The notes: generated from the sequence alone by a model not told the origin. Counted from the first letter of the stretch, positions 5,942 through 14,389 are shown. The stretch is 30,694 nt of DNA from Lachnospiraceae bacterium (GCA_900771995.1 CAAGQC010000005.1:1-30694); one strand, 5' to 3'. Numbers and translations: made by a program.

Positions 5942-8188
5942 ATGATTTTACACAGAAAAAGCACCCAAAAAGATACAGATTATACAAGTCACAACAACAC
6001 TCTGATGCTGAAAATGGTAACCTCTTACAGTATTTTCTTACTTATTATCCTGGTTTTGTTCATCTTTTTATATCGTTCTACAATAAATAACGCCCGTGAT
6101 TCTTACGATCAGCAGAATGAAACGACCCTGGTCAGCAATGCAGAGCTGTTTGAAAGCGATCTGAACGTCATGGAAGTCTATTGCAGGCAGCTTCTGCAGA
6201 ACGATACCTTCCGGAAAGTCATGAATTACCAGAATACCTTCTATCCTTTTACGGATCTGGGCAATGAATTGCAGAACTCTCTGGCCACAAATGTATATGC
6301 AGAGGCACTTCTTCCGTTAAAGGAGTCCTTTATCTACTTCCCGGAGACGGATTACGTACTGAATCCTACCTATTTTATATCCGCCAAACGATTCTACAAC
6401 TGGATCCAGAAGTATCCCGCTTCCGAAAAGGATCTGTGGTACTCTTACATGACCGAGCCGGAATACACGAACCGCTTCCTTCCCATGGATGTATTCATGC
6501 CGAATTACAGTGAAAAGTACTATATGTATATTATTGATATGGACGATCTCTATTATATGGATGCTCACGCCAGAGTCTGCTTCATCTTTGAGCAGGATAA
6601 AATGGCGGATCTGTTCGACTGTGTGGAGATGGACAGCAAAAAGTTCCTGTTTTCCGTTGCAGAAGACGGCTCTGTGGTGCTCTCCATCAATCCTTCGGAG
6701 GAATTTTCTCTGGAAGAACTGATGACCATGGACTTTGACAAGGGCTATGCCGACATTACTCTGGATGGCCAGCAGCTGACCATCGGGAAATATACGTCAG
6801 ATAACACCAGTTATTCTTATTATTTCAGTTTTCCTTCCTACCAGACCGTTGCAGGATTGGGCGGAACACAGCTGTTTTTCCTCTTCTTTGCACTGCTGGC
6901 ATTACTGACGGGCGGTTCTCTGGTCTATTATTTCTCCCGCCGCAATGTACGTCCTATCATTGAGCTGGGCCAGGAATTGCAGACGGCTGTGGAAGTACAG
7001 AAAAATCTGCAGGAAGTGGTGGACAGCCAGCGCCCCATCATCTGTACCTCTTATGTGAGACAGCTGTTATCCGGCACCGCCACTTCCGAAGATGAAGTGG
7101 CCTATATGGAAAACTATCTGGGAATTGCAGATTCTTCTTATTATAATGTGTTATACATCGTCTACTATAATAATTTCGGAGACAATGCGGACACTGCCCT
7201 TCCCGGCGGCGTAGAGTCTGTGGAAGAACTGGAAAAGATCATCGAGACGGCTCTGGAGAATTTCTTCGGTACCCCGCTGTTCTATTTCAGCCCTTCGGAC
7301 CGGACATATTCCGTGCTGCTTCACTGCTCAGAGGCAGAGGAAAAGGATCTGATCCTGAAGATCAACAACTGTATCCTGCGTCTCCACGACTATCTGCTGG
7401 ACACCTACGATATCTGGCTGTTTGCCGGTATCGGACGTAATACGGACTCCCTGATGAATGTATGGGAATGCTACCAGCAGGCTTCCGAGGCGGTAAGTTA
7501 TACGACGAAGAACTATATTTTCTTCCCCTACGAATTCATCAAGAAGGATTCCAATGTATTCTATTACCCGCCGGAGATTTCCACGAAGCTGATCCACTTC
7601 ATCTCCACAGGCAACACCCCGCAGGTATTGGAACTCTTCAACCTGATCCATCAGGAGAACATCGAGGAACGTTCCCTGCCGGTCAATCTGTTGAAATATC
7701 TGCTGTCCGATATCCGTAATACTCTGCTGAAAGCAAGATTTGCACTGCCTCAGGATGCGGATCCCGAAGCGGTAAAAGTATTGGATGAGCGGTTTAATGA
7801 GCATCTGACCTTCAAATTATGTGAGGATCTGGCCTTGTCTCTGTGTAATCTCTTTGGTAACAAAGAGGATGACAACACCTTATCCGCCACCATTGAGAAA
7901 TACATTAAGGAAAATTATAAGGATCCTTCTTTGGGCCTTAACAAGATCTCAGATGAATTCCAGATCTCCGAGAGTTATTTTTCCCATATGTTCAAGGAAA
8001 AGACCGGCGTGAACTTCTCCACCTATCTGGAGAATATCCGTATGACAGAGGCCGCAAGGCTGATCAAGGAGACAGATATCAGTCTGAATGAACTGTATAT
8101 TGCTGTGGGATACAATAATTCCAATACTTTTCGACGTGCTTTTAAGAAGGTATACGGGGTAACCCCCAGTGCCATGCGGGAAAAATAG
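5942..8188 (+). CDS. Membrane-spanning AraC-family regulator (YesN-like with sensor domain)
   Basis: 748 residues. The start is ATG 5942, or the TTG just before it, with AGGAG six to nine bases upstream. A first membrane segment (about 27-45) is followed by a large predicted extracellular sensor (about 46-305), a second membrane segment (about 308-330), a linker and middle region, and a C-terminal AraC DNA-binding domain. That domain (last 100 residues) shows two helix-turn-helix units, e.g. LNKISDEFQISESYFSHMF and VGYNNSNTFRRAFKKVYGV. Such proteins sense extracellular sugars and activate adjacent transport operons. Here it is divergent from the binding-protein operon, so it is the likely activator of that operon. 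The direct ligand is unknown. Confidence 0.92.
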   Translation: MILHRKSTQKDTDYTSHNNTLMLKMVTSYSIFLLIILVLFIFLYRSTINNARDSYDQQNETTLVSNAELFESDLNVMEVYCRQLLQNDTFRKVMNYQNTFYPFTDLGNELQNSLATNVYAEALLPLKESFIYFPETDYVLNPTYFISAKRFYNWIQKYPASEKDLWYSYMTEPEYTNRFLPMDVFMPNYSEKYYMYIIDMDDLYYMDAHARVCFIFEQDKMADLFDCVEMDSKKFLFSVAEDGSVVLSINPSEEFSLEELMTMDFDKGYADITLDGQQLTIGKYTSDNTSYSYYFSFPSYQTVAGLGGTQLFFLFFALLALLTGGSLVYYFSRRNVRPIIELGQELQTAVEVQKNLQEVVDSQRPIICTSYVRQLLSGTATSEDEVAYMENYLGIADSSYYNVLYIVYYNNFGDNADTALPGGVESVEELEKIIETALENFFGTPLFYFSPSDRTYSVLLHCSEAEEKDLILKINNCILRLHDYLLDTYDIWLFAGIGRNTDSLMNVWECYQQASEAVSYTTKNYIFFPYEFIKKDSNVFYYPPEISTKLIHFISTGNTPQVLELFNLIHQENIEERSLPVNLLKYLLSDIRNTLLKARFALPQDADPEAVKVLDERFNEHLTFKLCEDLALSLCNLFGNKEDDNTLSATIEKYIKENYKDPSLGLNKISDEFQISESYFSHMFKEKTGVNFSTYLENIRMTEAARLIKETDISLNELYIAVGYNNSNTFRRAFKKVYGVTPSAMREK

Positions 8189-8218
8189 AACCATAGAAAT
8201 ACGGAAATGCAGAAATGT

Positions 8219-8276
8219 AAAAAAGCCGGGGCTGTCCCCGGAGGACTTAGTCCTCCAGAAAAGCCTCGGCTGTTTT
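8219..8276. terminator. Overlapping convergent terminators of the regulator and ispD
   Basis: For the leftward operon, CCGGGG/CCCCGG (8226-8231, 8236-8241) forms a tight hairpin followed on the minus strand by C and six T residues. For the rightward regulator gene, AGCCGGGGC (8224-8232) can pair with GCCTCGGCT (8263-8271, one G-U pair) before GTTTT. A third palindrome, GAGGAC-TTA-GTCCTC, spans the ispD stop codon. The structure therefore extends into the last codons of ispD. Confidence 0.85.
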
Positions 8277-9083
8277 CATATCTTCCGGCGTCGTGATCTT
8301 GATATTCTGATAGGAAGCCTCCACCAGCTTCACTCTCGCCTCGGTAAACAGTTCCACCACACTGGCATCATCCGTTACCTGAATGCCCTGTTCCTGCATC
8401 TTGGGCAGGCGGTTCCGCAGTCTCTCATATGCCAGCAGGATCAGGCTAGTCTCAAACACCTGCGGTGTCTGGATATTCCAGACCGTTCTGCGATCCGGCG
8501 TAGACAGGGCAAATCCCTCTCCGTCACTGATCTTTACCGTATCCTTGCTCTGCACCGCAGCCACACAGGCCTGATATTGTACAGCTTCCGCATAGGTATC
8601 TTCCAGGATCTTCTCTGTCAGAAAAGGTCTGGCACCGTCGTGGATGAAGACATACCCGTGTTCGTTGGGCACCTTCAGTCGCCCATCGGCGATCAGCTGC
8701 AGGGCTCTTCCCACGGACAGATACCGCTCTGCTCCCCCGGAGGTAATAATATTGACCTTGGTAAAGTGGTATTTCTGCACGATTTCTTCCCGGACATAGG
8801 GAATATCCTGCTCTGCGGTCACCAGAATACAGTCATCAATGATCCGGGATTCCTCTACAGCATGCAAGGCATACCAGATCAGAGGCTTTCCCTTCAGCGG
8901 AAGGAACTGCTTCGCCACCGCAGACTGCATGCGGCTTCCACTGCCCGCTGCCAGAATAATGGCGGTACATCTTGGTTTCCCACCGTTTTCCCGGGTCTCC
9001 TGGTCGATCTCTTCCTCATTTTCTGTTTTTTTCGTGATATAATCTTCTGTCAGATTTCTGTCCTGTGCTACTCTGTCTATCAT
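8247..9083 (-). CDS. ispD: 2-C-methyl-D-erythritol 4-phosphate cytidylyltransferase
   Basis: 278 residues. It transfers CMP from CTP to MEP in the non-mevalonate isoprenoid pathway, in the cytosol. The core shows LAAGSGSRM (44-52), the following AKQFLPLKGKP, HDGARPF, and WNIQTPQVF near the C-terminal half, all standard IspD motifs. The core starts only at about residue 39. The first 38 residues are an acidic, charged extension (MIDRVAQDRN... EEEIDQET) not usual in IspD. No Met lies between ATG 9083 and the core, so the extension is real unless a non-AUG start is used. The ribosome site is weak (AGGAAAG about 11 bases upstream). It is the last gene of the t6A operon, 40 bases after tsaD. Confidence 0.93.
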   Translation of the reverse strand: MIDRVAQDRNLTEDYITKKTENEEEIDQETRENGGKPRCTAIILAAGSGSRMQSAVAKQFLPLKGKPLIWYALHAVEESRIIDDCILVTAEQDIPYVREEIVQKYHFTKVNIITSGGAERYLSVGRALQLIADGRLKVPNEHGYVFIHDGARPFLTEKILEDTYAEAVQYQACVAAVQSKDTVKISDGEGFALSTPDRRTVWNIQTPQVFETSLILLAYERLRNRLPKMQEQGIQVTDDASVVELFTEARVKLVEASYQNIKITTPEDMKTAEAFLED

Positions 9084-9123
9084 ATTCCGTCTGTCTTTCC
9101 TTGAAATCTTTTATTTTCGGTTC

Positions 9124-10161
9124 TTACCGTTCGCCCAGTTTCAAATTCGGTACCGCATTCAGGTCGTAACCGCTGCGGACGCCCTTGATATATTCGTAAT
9201 ATCCCGCCACACCGATCATGGCCGCATTATCTGTACAGAAAATGGGAGAGGGATGGTAAAATGCAATGTTCCGCTTTCCGCATTCTTCCTCAAATGCCGC
9301 CCGCAGGGATGAATTGGATGCCACGCCGCCGGCAATGGCAAATTTGGTCAGTCCGTAGGCCTTCACCGCATGCAGGGAATGGCTCACCAGAACATCTACC
9401 ACCGCTTTCTGGAAAGAAGCCGCCACATCCGCCTGATTGATCTCTTCTCCCTTCATCTGGCATCCGTTCAGATAGTTCAGTACAGCGGATTTCAGACCGC
9501 TGAAGCTGAAATCATACTCATTTTCCGCAACTGCGGCTCTGGGAAAATGAATGGCATCGGGATTGCCTTCCTTCGACACCTTATCGATCTTGGGGCCGCC
9601 GGGGTATCCCAGTCCGATGGCACGGGCCACTTTATCAAAAGCTTCTCCCGCTGCATCGTCTCTGGTCCGGCCGATGATCTCATACTCTCCGTAATCTTTG
9701 ACCACCACCAGATGAGAATGTCCGCCGGAAGCCACCAGACAGATAAAAGGCGGTTCCAGTTCTTTGTTCTCTATAAAGTTTGCACTGATATGTCCTTCGA
9801 TGTGGTGTACGCCTACCAGAGGAATGCCGGTGGCAAAGCTGATAGCCTTGGCCTCGGATACTCCCACCAGAAGTGCTCCCACCAGACCGGGACCGTAAGT
9901 CACCGCAATGGCGGTAATATCTTCCAGTGTCACATGGGCATCTGCCAACGCCTGTTCGATGACCTGATTGATCTTCTCAATATGCTTGCGGGATGCGATC
10001 TCCGGCACCACGCCGCCATATAAAGTATGTAACGCGATCTGTGAGGAAATGACGTTGGAAAGTACTTCTCTGCCGTTTTTCACTACGGAAGCCGCCGTCT
10101 CGTCACAGGAACTCTCGATTCCCAGAATGTAAATGTCTTTTTGTTTTTCTGTCTCTGCCAT
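9124..10161 (-). CDS. tsaD: tRNA t6A37 threonylcarbamoyltransferase
   Basis: 345 residues, normal for the family. It is the catalytic subunit that moves threonylcarbamoyl from TC-AMP to A37 of ANN-decoding tRNAs, together with TsaB and TsaE encoded upstream in the same operon. Visible motifs are GIESSCDETAAS (14-25), GPGLVGALLVG (90-100), HHIEGH with metal ligands His120 and His124, SGGHSH (145-150), GEAFDKVARAIGLGYPGGP, and a C-terminal FCTDNAAMIG with the last metal ligand Asp. The start is ATG 10159-10161; the ribosome site is modest (AGG motifs 8 to 15 bases upstream). Confidence 0.97.
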   Translation of the reverse strand: MAETEKQKDIYILGIESSCDETAASVVKNGREVLSNVISSQIALHTLYGGVVPEIASRKHIEKINQVIEQALADAHVTLEDITAIAVTYGPGLVGALLVGVSEAKAISFATGIPLVGVHHIEGHISANFIENKELEPPFICLVASGGHSHLVVVKDYGEYEIIGRTRDDAAGEAFDKVARAIGLGYPGGPKIDKVSKEGNPDAIHFPRAAVAENEYDFSFSGLKSAVLNYLNGCQMKGEEINQADVAASFQKAVVDVLVSHSLHAVKAYGLTKFAIAGGVASNSSLRAAFEEECGKRNIAFYHPSPIFCTDNAAMIGVAGYYEYIKGVRSGYDLNAVPNLKLGER

Positions 10162-10180
10162 TTTTCTGCCTACTTTACCT

Positions 10181-10786
10181 TTAATTATTCTCCGACTGTT
10201 CCAGACTGTCGTTCAGCTTGTCTGCGGTCTCCCAGCCATAGATCCTCCACTTGCGGTTCTCGTCCCTACGCAGCAGATATACCAGCATGGTAGAGGTCTT
10301 TTTCCCATTCTCCGTCATACCGTAACCACAGGAGATCCGGGCGAAAGAATACCCATCGGCCGTATAATAGTCCACATTGGTGCTGTTTGCAAGAGAAACA
10401 CTTGTTATTTTTCTCTTATTGTCCTTATAATTCTTAACTTCTCCCTGTAAACGGATCAGATAGGTGTCTTCTTCGTTGTTCTCCCGCAGTTCCTCATCGA
10501 ACAGCTGCAGGGATTTTCTTCCCAGCTCCTGAAGTTCCTCATTGGTACAGTCTTCATTGTAGAAGCACTTGATCAGATCATTGTAGTATTTGATCACTTC
10601 CTTGGGGGTAGCGGGATAATTGTTGTTCAGGTCTCTGGCAAGAGCCGTATCCACCTCCGACATGACTGCCTCCTGCTGCTCCGTCCTGCTTTTCCCTGAC
10701 AGATACGAATAATATCCCACCACAAGAACAATGAGAAAGATAAGGAAAATTGTAATTTTCATCATAGACGTGTTGTTTTTCTTCAT
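10181..10786 (-). CDS. Membrane-anchored unknown protein (possibly DUF6715)
   Basis: 201 residues. The short basic N-terminus MKKNNTSMMK and one membrane segment (about 10-29) are followed by an extracytoplasmic domain of about 170 residues. It has acidic helices and a C-terminal beta-rich part with SFARISCGYGM and DENRKWRIYGWETADKL. There is no lipobox. It resembles a clostridial family that I believe is called DUF6715, but I cannot verify this. It lies 6 bases after the RNase Z-like gene and 19 before tsaD, tightly inside the operon, so coexpression is likely although a role in tRNA biology is not evident. Confidence 0.8.
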   Translation of the reverse strand: MKKNNTSMMKITIFLIFLIVLVVGYYSYLSGKSRTEQQEAVMSEVDTALARDLNNNYPATPKEVIKYYNDLIKCFYNEDCTNEELQELGRKSLQLFDEELRENNEEDTYLIRLQGEVKNYKDNKRKITSVSLANSTNVDYYTADGYSFARISCGYGMTENGKKTSTMLVYLLRRDENRKWRIYGWETADKLNDSLEQSENN

Positions 10787-10792
10787 ATTTTC

Positions 10793-11707
10793 CTACTCTC
10801 CTTCATCAAAGTTCAGTTCCATGGTCCAGCCATCCTTCGCCGCATACGCTGCCGGGAAAATCTTCCGGACATCCTCCATGAATTCCTCCGGTCTCGTCAT
10901 GGAGGGGCTGTAATGTGTCAGCCACAGCTTCGGTGCCTCTACTTCTCTGGCGATCTTCGCTGCCTCATACATGGTCATGTGCTTATGTTCTCTGGCCTTT
11001 GACTGCTTGTCCGGCTCACCGTACATTCCTTCCAGAATCAGCAGATCCGCTCCCTGCGCATTCTGCCGGATGCTTTCGGTGGGACGGGTATCGGTGCTGT
11101 AAGTCACCTTCAGCCCCTTGCGTTCTGCTCCCAGTACCATATCCGGCGTGAAGATCCGTCCGTCTTCTTCCAGTGTCTCACCCTTTTGCAGGCGGCTCCA
11201 GAATTTCATGGGGATCTGCTGTTCCATAGCTCTGTCCTTATCGAATCGACCAGCACGGTCAATTACCATGCTGTAGCCATAACAGAGTACATTATGATTG
11301 ACTTTGAAGGCCTCCAGCCGGAAACCTTCGAAAGAAAAGGTCTGGGTGTTCTCCGTGATCTCCATGCATTTTACTTCAAAGGGAAGCTCCGGTGCAATCA
11401 CCCGCAGGGAAGCCACCACTTTCGTAAGCCCCTTGGGACCGATCAGGAGCAGAGGCTCCGTGCGCTCCGCATTTCCCATGGTCAGAAGCATTCCCGGAAG
11501 GCCGCTGATATGATCCGCATGAAAATGGGTAAAGCAGATAATATCAATGGGGTTGGGGCTCCAGCCCTTTTCCCGCATGGCGATCTGTGTGCCTTCTCCG
11601 CAGTCGATCAGAATACTTTTCCCATTATAGCGCATCATCAGAGAAGTCAGCCACCTGTAAGGCAGCGGCATCATTCCTCCGGTTCCCAATAAGCAAACGT
11701 CTAACAT
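10793..11707 (-). CDS. rnz: RNase Z-like metallo-beta-lactamase-fold nuclease
   Basis: 304 residues, the usual RNase Z length. RNase Z cuts the 3' trailer from tRNA precursors, which matters here because at least the two tRNA-Ser genes in this window do not encode CCA. The motifs are DCGEGTQ (35-41), HFHADH (61-66), His138 in VNHNVLCYGY, Asp206 in YSTDT, His241/243 in EHKHMT and His265 in LTHYSP, so the two-metal site looks complete. The N-terminal stretch GTGGMMPLPYRWLTSL and the LEGMYGE segment (where I expect HEATF) differ from classical RNase Z, so a related nuclease is possible. I use ATG 11705-11707 with GAGG four bases upstream; a longer TTG start is unlikely. Confidence 0.85.
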   Translation of the reverse strand: MLDVCLLGTGGMMPLPYRWLTSLMMRYNGKSILIDCGEGTQIAMREKGWSPNPIDIICFTHFHADHISGLPGMLLTMGNAERTEPLLLIGPKGLTKVVASLRVIAPELPFEVKCMEITENTQTFSFEGFRLEAFKVNHNVLCYGYSMVIDRAGRFDKDRAMEQQIPMKFWSRLQKGETLEEDGRIFTPDMVLGAERKGLKVTYSTDTRPTESIRQNAQGADLLILEGMYGEPDKQSKAREHKHMTMYEAAKIAREVEAPKLWLTHYSPSMTRPEEFMEDVRKIFPAAYAAKDGWTMELNFDEGE

Positions 11708-11755
11708 CTTTCCTCGCAATCTGCCGCTCTCACGGCATCTTTTTGTTCTGTCTTC

Positions 11756-11995
11756 CTATAAAAGTTCTGTCACCGGCTCTTCTTCCACCGGAATAGCAAA
11801 GGTATGGATCCATTTGTCATAGCAGTCTTCGCACAGATCAAACTTGTGTCTCGTGCCGTCTTTCCTGCTGAAATATCCAAAACGGGCCTCCGCAGTAAAA
11901 TATCCTTCCCGGATAATTTCCTTCTCCAGTTTCAATTCTCTGCCGCAGCCGTTGCATCTTACCTGTGTTAATTTACCGTTTTCTTCTTTTCGCAT
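11756..11995 (-). CDS. Small zinc-ribbon protein of unknown function
   Basis: 79 residues. Two CxxC knuckles, CNGC (14-17) and CEDC (55-58), are separated by 37 residues rich in aromatic and charged residues, which suggests one structural zinc ion. The tail is acidic (VEEEPVTELL). No catalytic motif and no membrane segment are seen. ATG 11993-11995 is preceded by AAAGGTGG. It sits between rimI (88-base gap) and the RNase Z-like gene (48-base gap) in the same direction. It may be a nucleic-acid-binding or regulatory partner, but nothing in the sequence proves it. Confidence 0.75.
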   Translation of the reverse strand: MRKEENGKLTQVRCNGCGRELKLEKEIIREGYFTAEARFGYFSRKDGTRHKFDLCEDCYDKWIHTFAIPVEEEPVTELL

Positions 11996-12082
11996 CCTGC
12001 TTCCACCTTTCTGACTGTATCGGTTATTTTTCCATCCTTCATTATAATGGATAATCTGCCGGAAAAGTGGTGGTAATACTTG

Positions 12083-12520
12083 TTAACGGCGCCACATGAT
12101 CATGGCATCCTCTGTGGGGCGTTCATAAAATCTCGGGCGGATCCCTTCGGAGACAAATCCAAACTTTTCATACAGGCGGATCGCCGGGGCATTGCTCACC
12201 CGGACTTCCAGTGTGTATGCCGTAATGCCTCTCTCAGCCCCCAGTCGCAACAGTTCTTCCAGCATTTTGCTGCCGACACCCAGATTGCGATATTCCGGTG
12301 CCGTCACCACATTATCGATATTGCCCTCGTGAAAGCTGTCCGTCAGTCCGGCGCAGCCTGCAATGTGGCCGTCCGCTTCCGCCACCACATACAGGCAGTA
12401 ATCCCTGTCCAGAAGTCCTCGGAAGTCCTCTGCCGACCAGGGCATACTGAAAGATGCGGCCTCGATCCGGCTCAGTTCTTCGATATCCGCGTCCTGTAAC
12501 AGGCGAATTTCTATCTTCAT
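12083..12520 (-). CDS. rimI: Ribosomal protein S18-alanine N-acetyltransferase
   Basis: 145 residues. A GNAT acetyltransferase expected to acetylate the N-terminal alanine of S18 using acetyl-CoA. Visible are the N-terminal ASFSMPWSAEDF, the acetyl-CoA loop RNLGVG (78-83), and the C-terminal NAPAIRLYEKFGF with the general-acid Tyr. These match RimI rather than generic GNATs, and the neighbourhood tsaE-tsaB-rimI is the conserved one. The start ATG overlaps the tsaB stop by four bases (ATGA), implying translational coupling. Confidence 0.93.
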   Translation of the reverse strand: MKIEIRLLQDADIEELSRIEAASFSMPWSAEDFRGLLDRDYCLYVVAEADGHIAGCAGLTDSFHEGNIDNVVTAPEYRNLGVGSKMLEELLRLGAERGITAYTLEVRVSNAPAIRLYEKFGFVSEGIRPRFYERPTEDAMIMWRR

Positions 12521-13275
12521 GCCTGTGCCTCTTTCGCAGCCTTTTCCTGTTCTTCCCGTTCCCTCTCTGCCTGACTTTTCCGCAGATATTCGGGTTCATG
12601 CTCCGCTGCAGTCACCGTCTTCCCCTGGGCATAGTAGATAGCGCCCAGAGAAGCCACACTGGCAGCCCGCTGTCTGTTATTGGCCGCCGGAGCAAAGGAA
12701 CAGGGTACTTTCAGCTTCTGCAAGATCTGTTCCCGGTAGACCGGTACGCCGTCTCCCAGGAAGATCACCTCCCGTCCCAGACGGTTTAACTCTTCCACCA
12801 GTTCGTCCACGGCAATGGCACACTGTTCTTTTATGCTGTGCATCACAAGCTGCTGTTCGCTACTGTCCTTCTCTGCATTCTCTGTTGTACGGAACTCATA
12901 GATTCCGGTATATACCTGATTCCTTCTGGCATCCATAATGGGGCATACCAGCTTGTCCGTTCCCCAGAGATTGAAGGCAAGTCCTTCCAGCGTTGGTACT
13001 TCTACCAACGGAAGGTTCAGCGCCAGTCCCAGTCCCTTCGCCGTCGCCGCTCCGATCCGTAGTCCGGTAAAGGAGCCGGGCCCTGCGGAAATGGCAATGG
13101 CATCAATGGTATGAAGATCCAGATCGATCATCTGCCGGATCTCATCCAGCATGGGTAATAAGGTCTGGGAATGTGTTTTCTTATAATCTGTGGTGTATTC
13201 CGCGATCAGGACATCATCCTCCACAACGGCGGCACTGGCCACCAGTCCGGAACTGTCCAAAGCTAATATTTTCAT
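12517..13275 (-). CDS. tsaB: t6A biosynthesis protein TsaB
   Basis: 252 residues. A non-catalytic ASKHA-fold partner of TsaD that scaffolds the t6A transferase complex. The N-terminal ILALDSSG (3-10) and AGPGSFTGLRIG (64-75) are diagnostic. The C-terminal tail, after EYLRKSQAE, is a short charged coil (REREEQEKAAKEAQA). It overlaps tsaE upstream and rimI downstream by four bases each, so the three are translated as a coupled block. Confidence 0.96.
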   Translation of the reverse strand: MKILALDSSGLVASAAVVEDDVLIAEYTTDYKKTHSQTLLPMLDEIRQMIDLDLHTIDAIAISAGPGSFTGLRIGAATAKGLGLALNLPLVEVPTLEGLAFNLWGTDKLVCPIMDARRNQVYTGIYEFRTTENAEKDSSEQQLVMHSIKEQCAIAVDELVEELNRLGREVIFLGDGVPVYREQILQKLKVPCSFAPAANNRQRAASVASLGAIYYAQGKTVTAAEHEPEYLRKSQAEREREEQEKAAKEAQA

Positions 13276-13748
13276 ACTGTAGTCCTCTCCTCAATCGTGA
13301 TCCGGCGGTAATCAAAGCCTTTCTCCAGATCCTTTTCTATGGTCACCTGTCGGTAATGTTCCGGCAGGATCTCTTCGATGAGATTCGCCCACTCGATCAG
13401 ACAAAGCCCTTCGCCGTAAAAGCAGTCTTCATAACCGATCTCTTCCATCTCCTCCACATCACCGATGCGGTAGACATCAAAGTGATAAAAAGGCATGCGG
13501 CCTTCCTCATAGATCTGTACGATGGTAAAAGTAGGGCTGTTCACCGGCTCCGTAATTCCCAGGCCATCTGCCACGCCCTGGGTAAATACGGTCTTGCCCA
13601 CACCCAGATCTCCGATCAGGGTATAGACCTGTCCGGGAAGTGCTTCCCTGCCGATCCTCTGGCCCAGTGCAAACGTTTCCTCCGCACTGTGGGTCTCTAT
13701 GATCTCTTTTTCATAATTCTGTTTACCTGTGGAATCACCTGTTGTCAT
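13272..13748 (-). CDS. tsaE: t6A biosynthesis ATPase TsaE
   Basis: 158 residues. The P-loop ATPase regenerates the TsaB-TsaD complex during t6A synthesis. The Walker A motif is GDLGVGKT (46-53), followed by FTQGVADGLGI, the segment VNSPTFTIVQIYE, YHFDVYRI, and LIEWANLIEEILP. All are TsaE hallmarks. The start ATG 13746-13748 has only a weak purine-rich site (GTAGAGAAA). It is 50 bases after the YcxB-like gene, with no terminator between them. Confidence 0.95.
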   Translation of the reverse strand: MTTGDSTGKQNYEKEIIETHSAEETFALGQRIGREALPGQVYTLIGDLGVGKTVFTQGVADGLGITEPVNSPTFTIVQIYEEGRMPFYHFDVYRIGDVEEMEEIGYEDCFYGEGLCLIEWANLIEEILPEHYRQVTIEKDLEKGFDYRRITIEERTTV

Positions 13749-13798
13749 TTTCTCTACACTTTCTGTTATTACGGTAGTGTCCGCTGCTGTTACTTTTC

Positions 13799-14275
13799 CT
13801 AGCTACGGATCTTCACTTTTGCAGGCGGCATATGGGTGGAAATCATTTCAATAACATCCGTTGTCTTATCCTGCATCTGGCTTTTGGGGAAGATCGTTGC
13901 GTTATTCTTCGCCGTATATACAATGATGCTGCGTCCGGTGGAGACTGCCTTCAGACAATTCTCCCAGGCCTGGCAGGTAGAACTGTCGCCCTGAGAGATC
14001 GTGATACCGTTCTCATCCAGAACATAGTGTAACGGTTCCTTGAAGACCGGACTATTTGCCACCTGCTGTTTGCTTTTGATAAAAAGTGTCCAGGGGAGAT
14101 ACAGCAGGATCACCACGCCAAAGATCAGGTAGATCCAGTACTGTCTGGAAATACCTACGATAACGCCCAGTGCTCCGATCACCGCTCCCAGAAGTCCCGA
14201 CACGCTGTTGTAGCTGTGCCGCAATAAAAAGTCATATAAATCCCCCGATGTAATCTTCACATCCAATTCTACCAT
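13799..14275 (-). CDS. YcxB-like membrane protein
   Basis: 158 residues. Two closely spaced membrane segments (about 27-43 and 47-64) precede a soluble domain with the pattern YVLDENGITISQGDS, then WENCLKAVSTGRSIIVYTA, and IFPKSQM. This is the YcxB-like C-terminal domain pattern. The function is unknown. I chose ATG 14273-14275 because AAGGAAAG lies upstream and the family starts with VELDVKITSGDLYDF; the frame remains open further upstream but crosses the promoter. It is the first gene of the long leftward operon. Confidence 0.82.
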   Translation of the reverse strand: MVELDVKITSGDLYDFLLRHSYNSVSGLLGAVIGALGVIVGISRQYWIYLIFGVVILLYLPWTLFIKSKQQVANSPVFKEPLHYVLDENGITISQGDSSTCQAWENCLKAVSTGRSIIVYTAKNNATIFPKSQMQDKTTDVIEMISTHMPPAKVKIRS

Positions 14276-14357
14276 ATGAGTTCTTTCCTTATAATAATAT
14301 AATGATACGCTGACCGGCTTTTGCTGTCTGCGCATAGGATTGCATACTACAGAAAAC

Positions 14358-14386
14358 ATTATAATTTTTTTCCCATAAAAAAGCAA
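14358..14386 (-). promoter_or_regulatory. Promoter of the nine-gene t6A/ispD operon
   Basis: On the minus strand there is TTGCTT (14381-14386), a 17-base spacer and a perfect TATAAT (14358-14363). The leader to the YcxB-like start is about 75 bases. The -35 lies four bases from the terminator hairpin of the upstream exporter operon. Confidence 0.75.
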
Positions 14387-14389
14387 GTA

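Noticed and set aside
8169..9104. 311-codon plus-strand frame opposite ispD
   Set aside because: It is the antisense shadow of a clear ispD gene, with no ribosome site and no recognisable motif.
9370..10023. 217-codon plus-strand frame opposite tsaD
   Set aside because: Antisense shadow of conserved tsaD.
12041..12048. Internal promoter before the zinc-ribbon gene, based on a TATAAT box
   Set aside because: ATTATAAT is palindromic and A/T boxes like it are common; no -35 resembling TTGACA lies 16-18 bases upstream on either strand.
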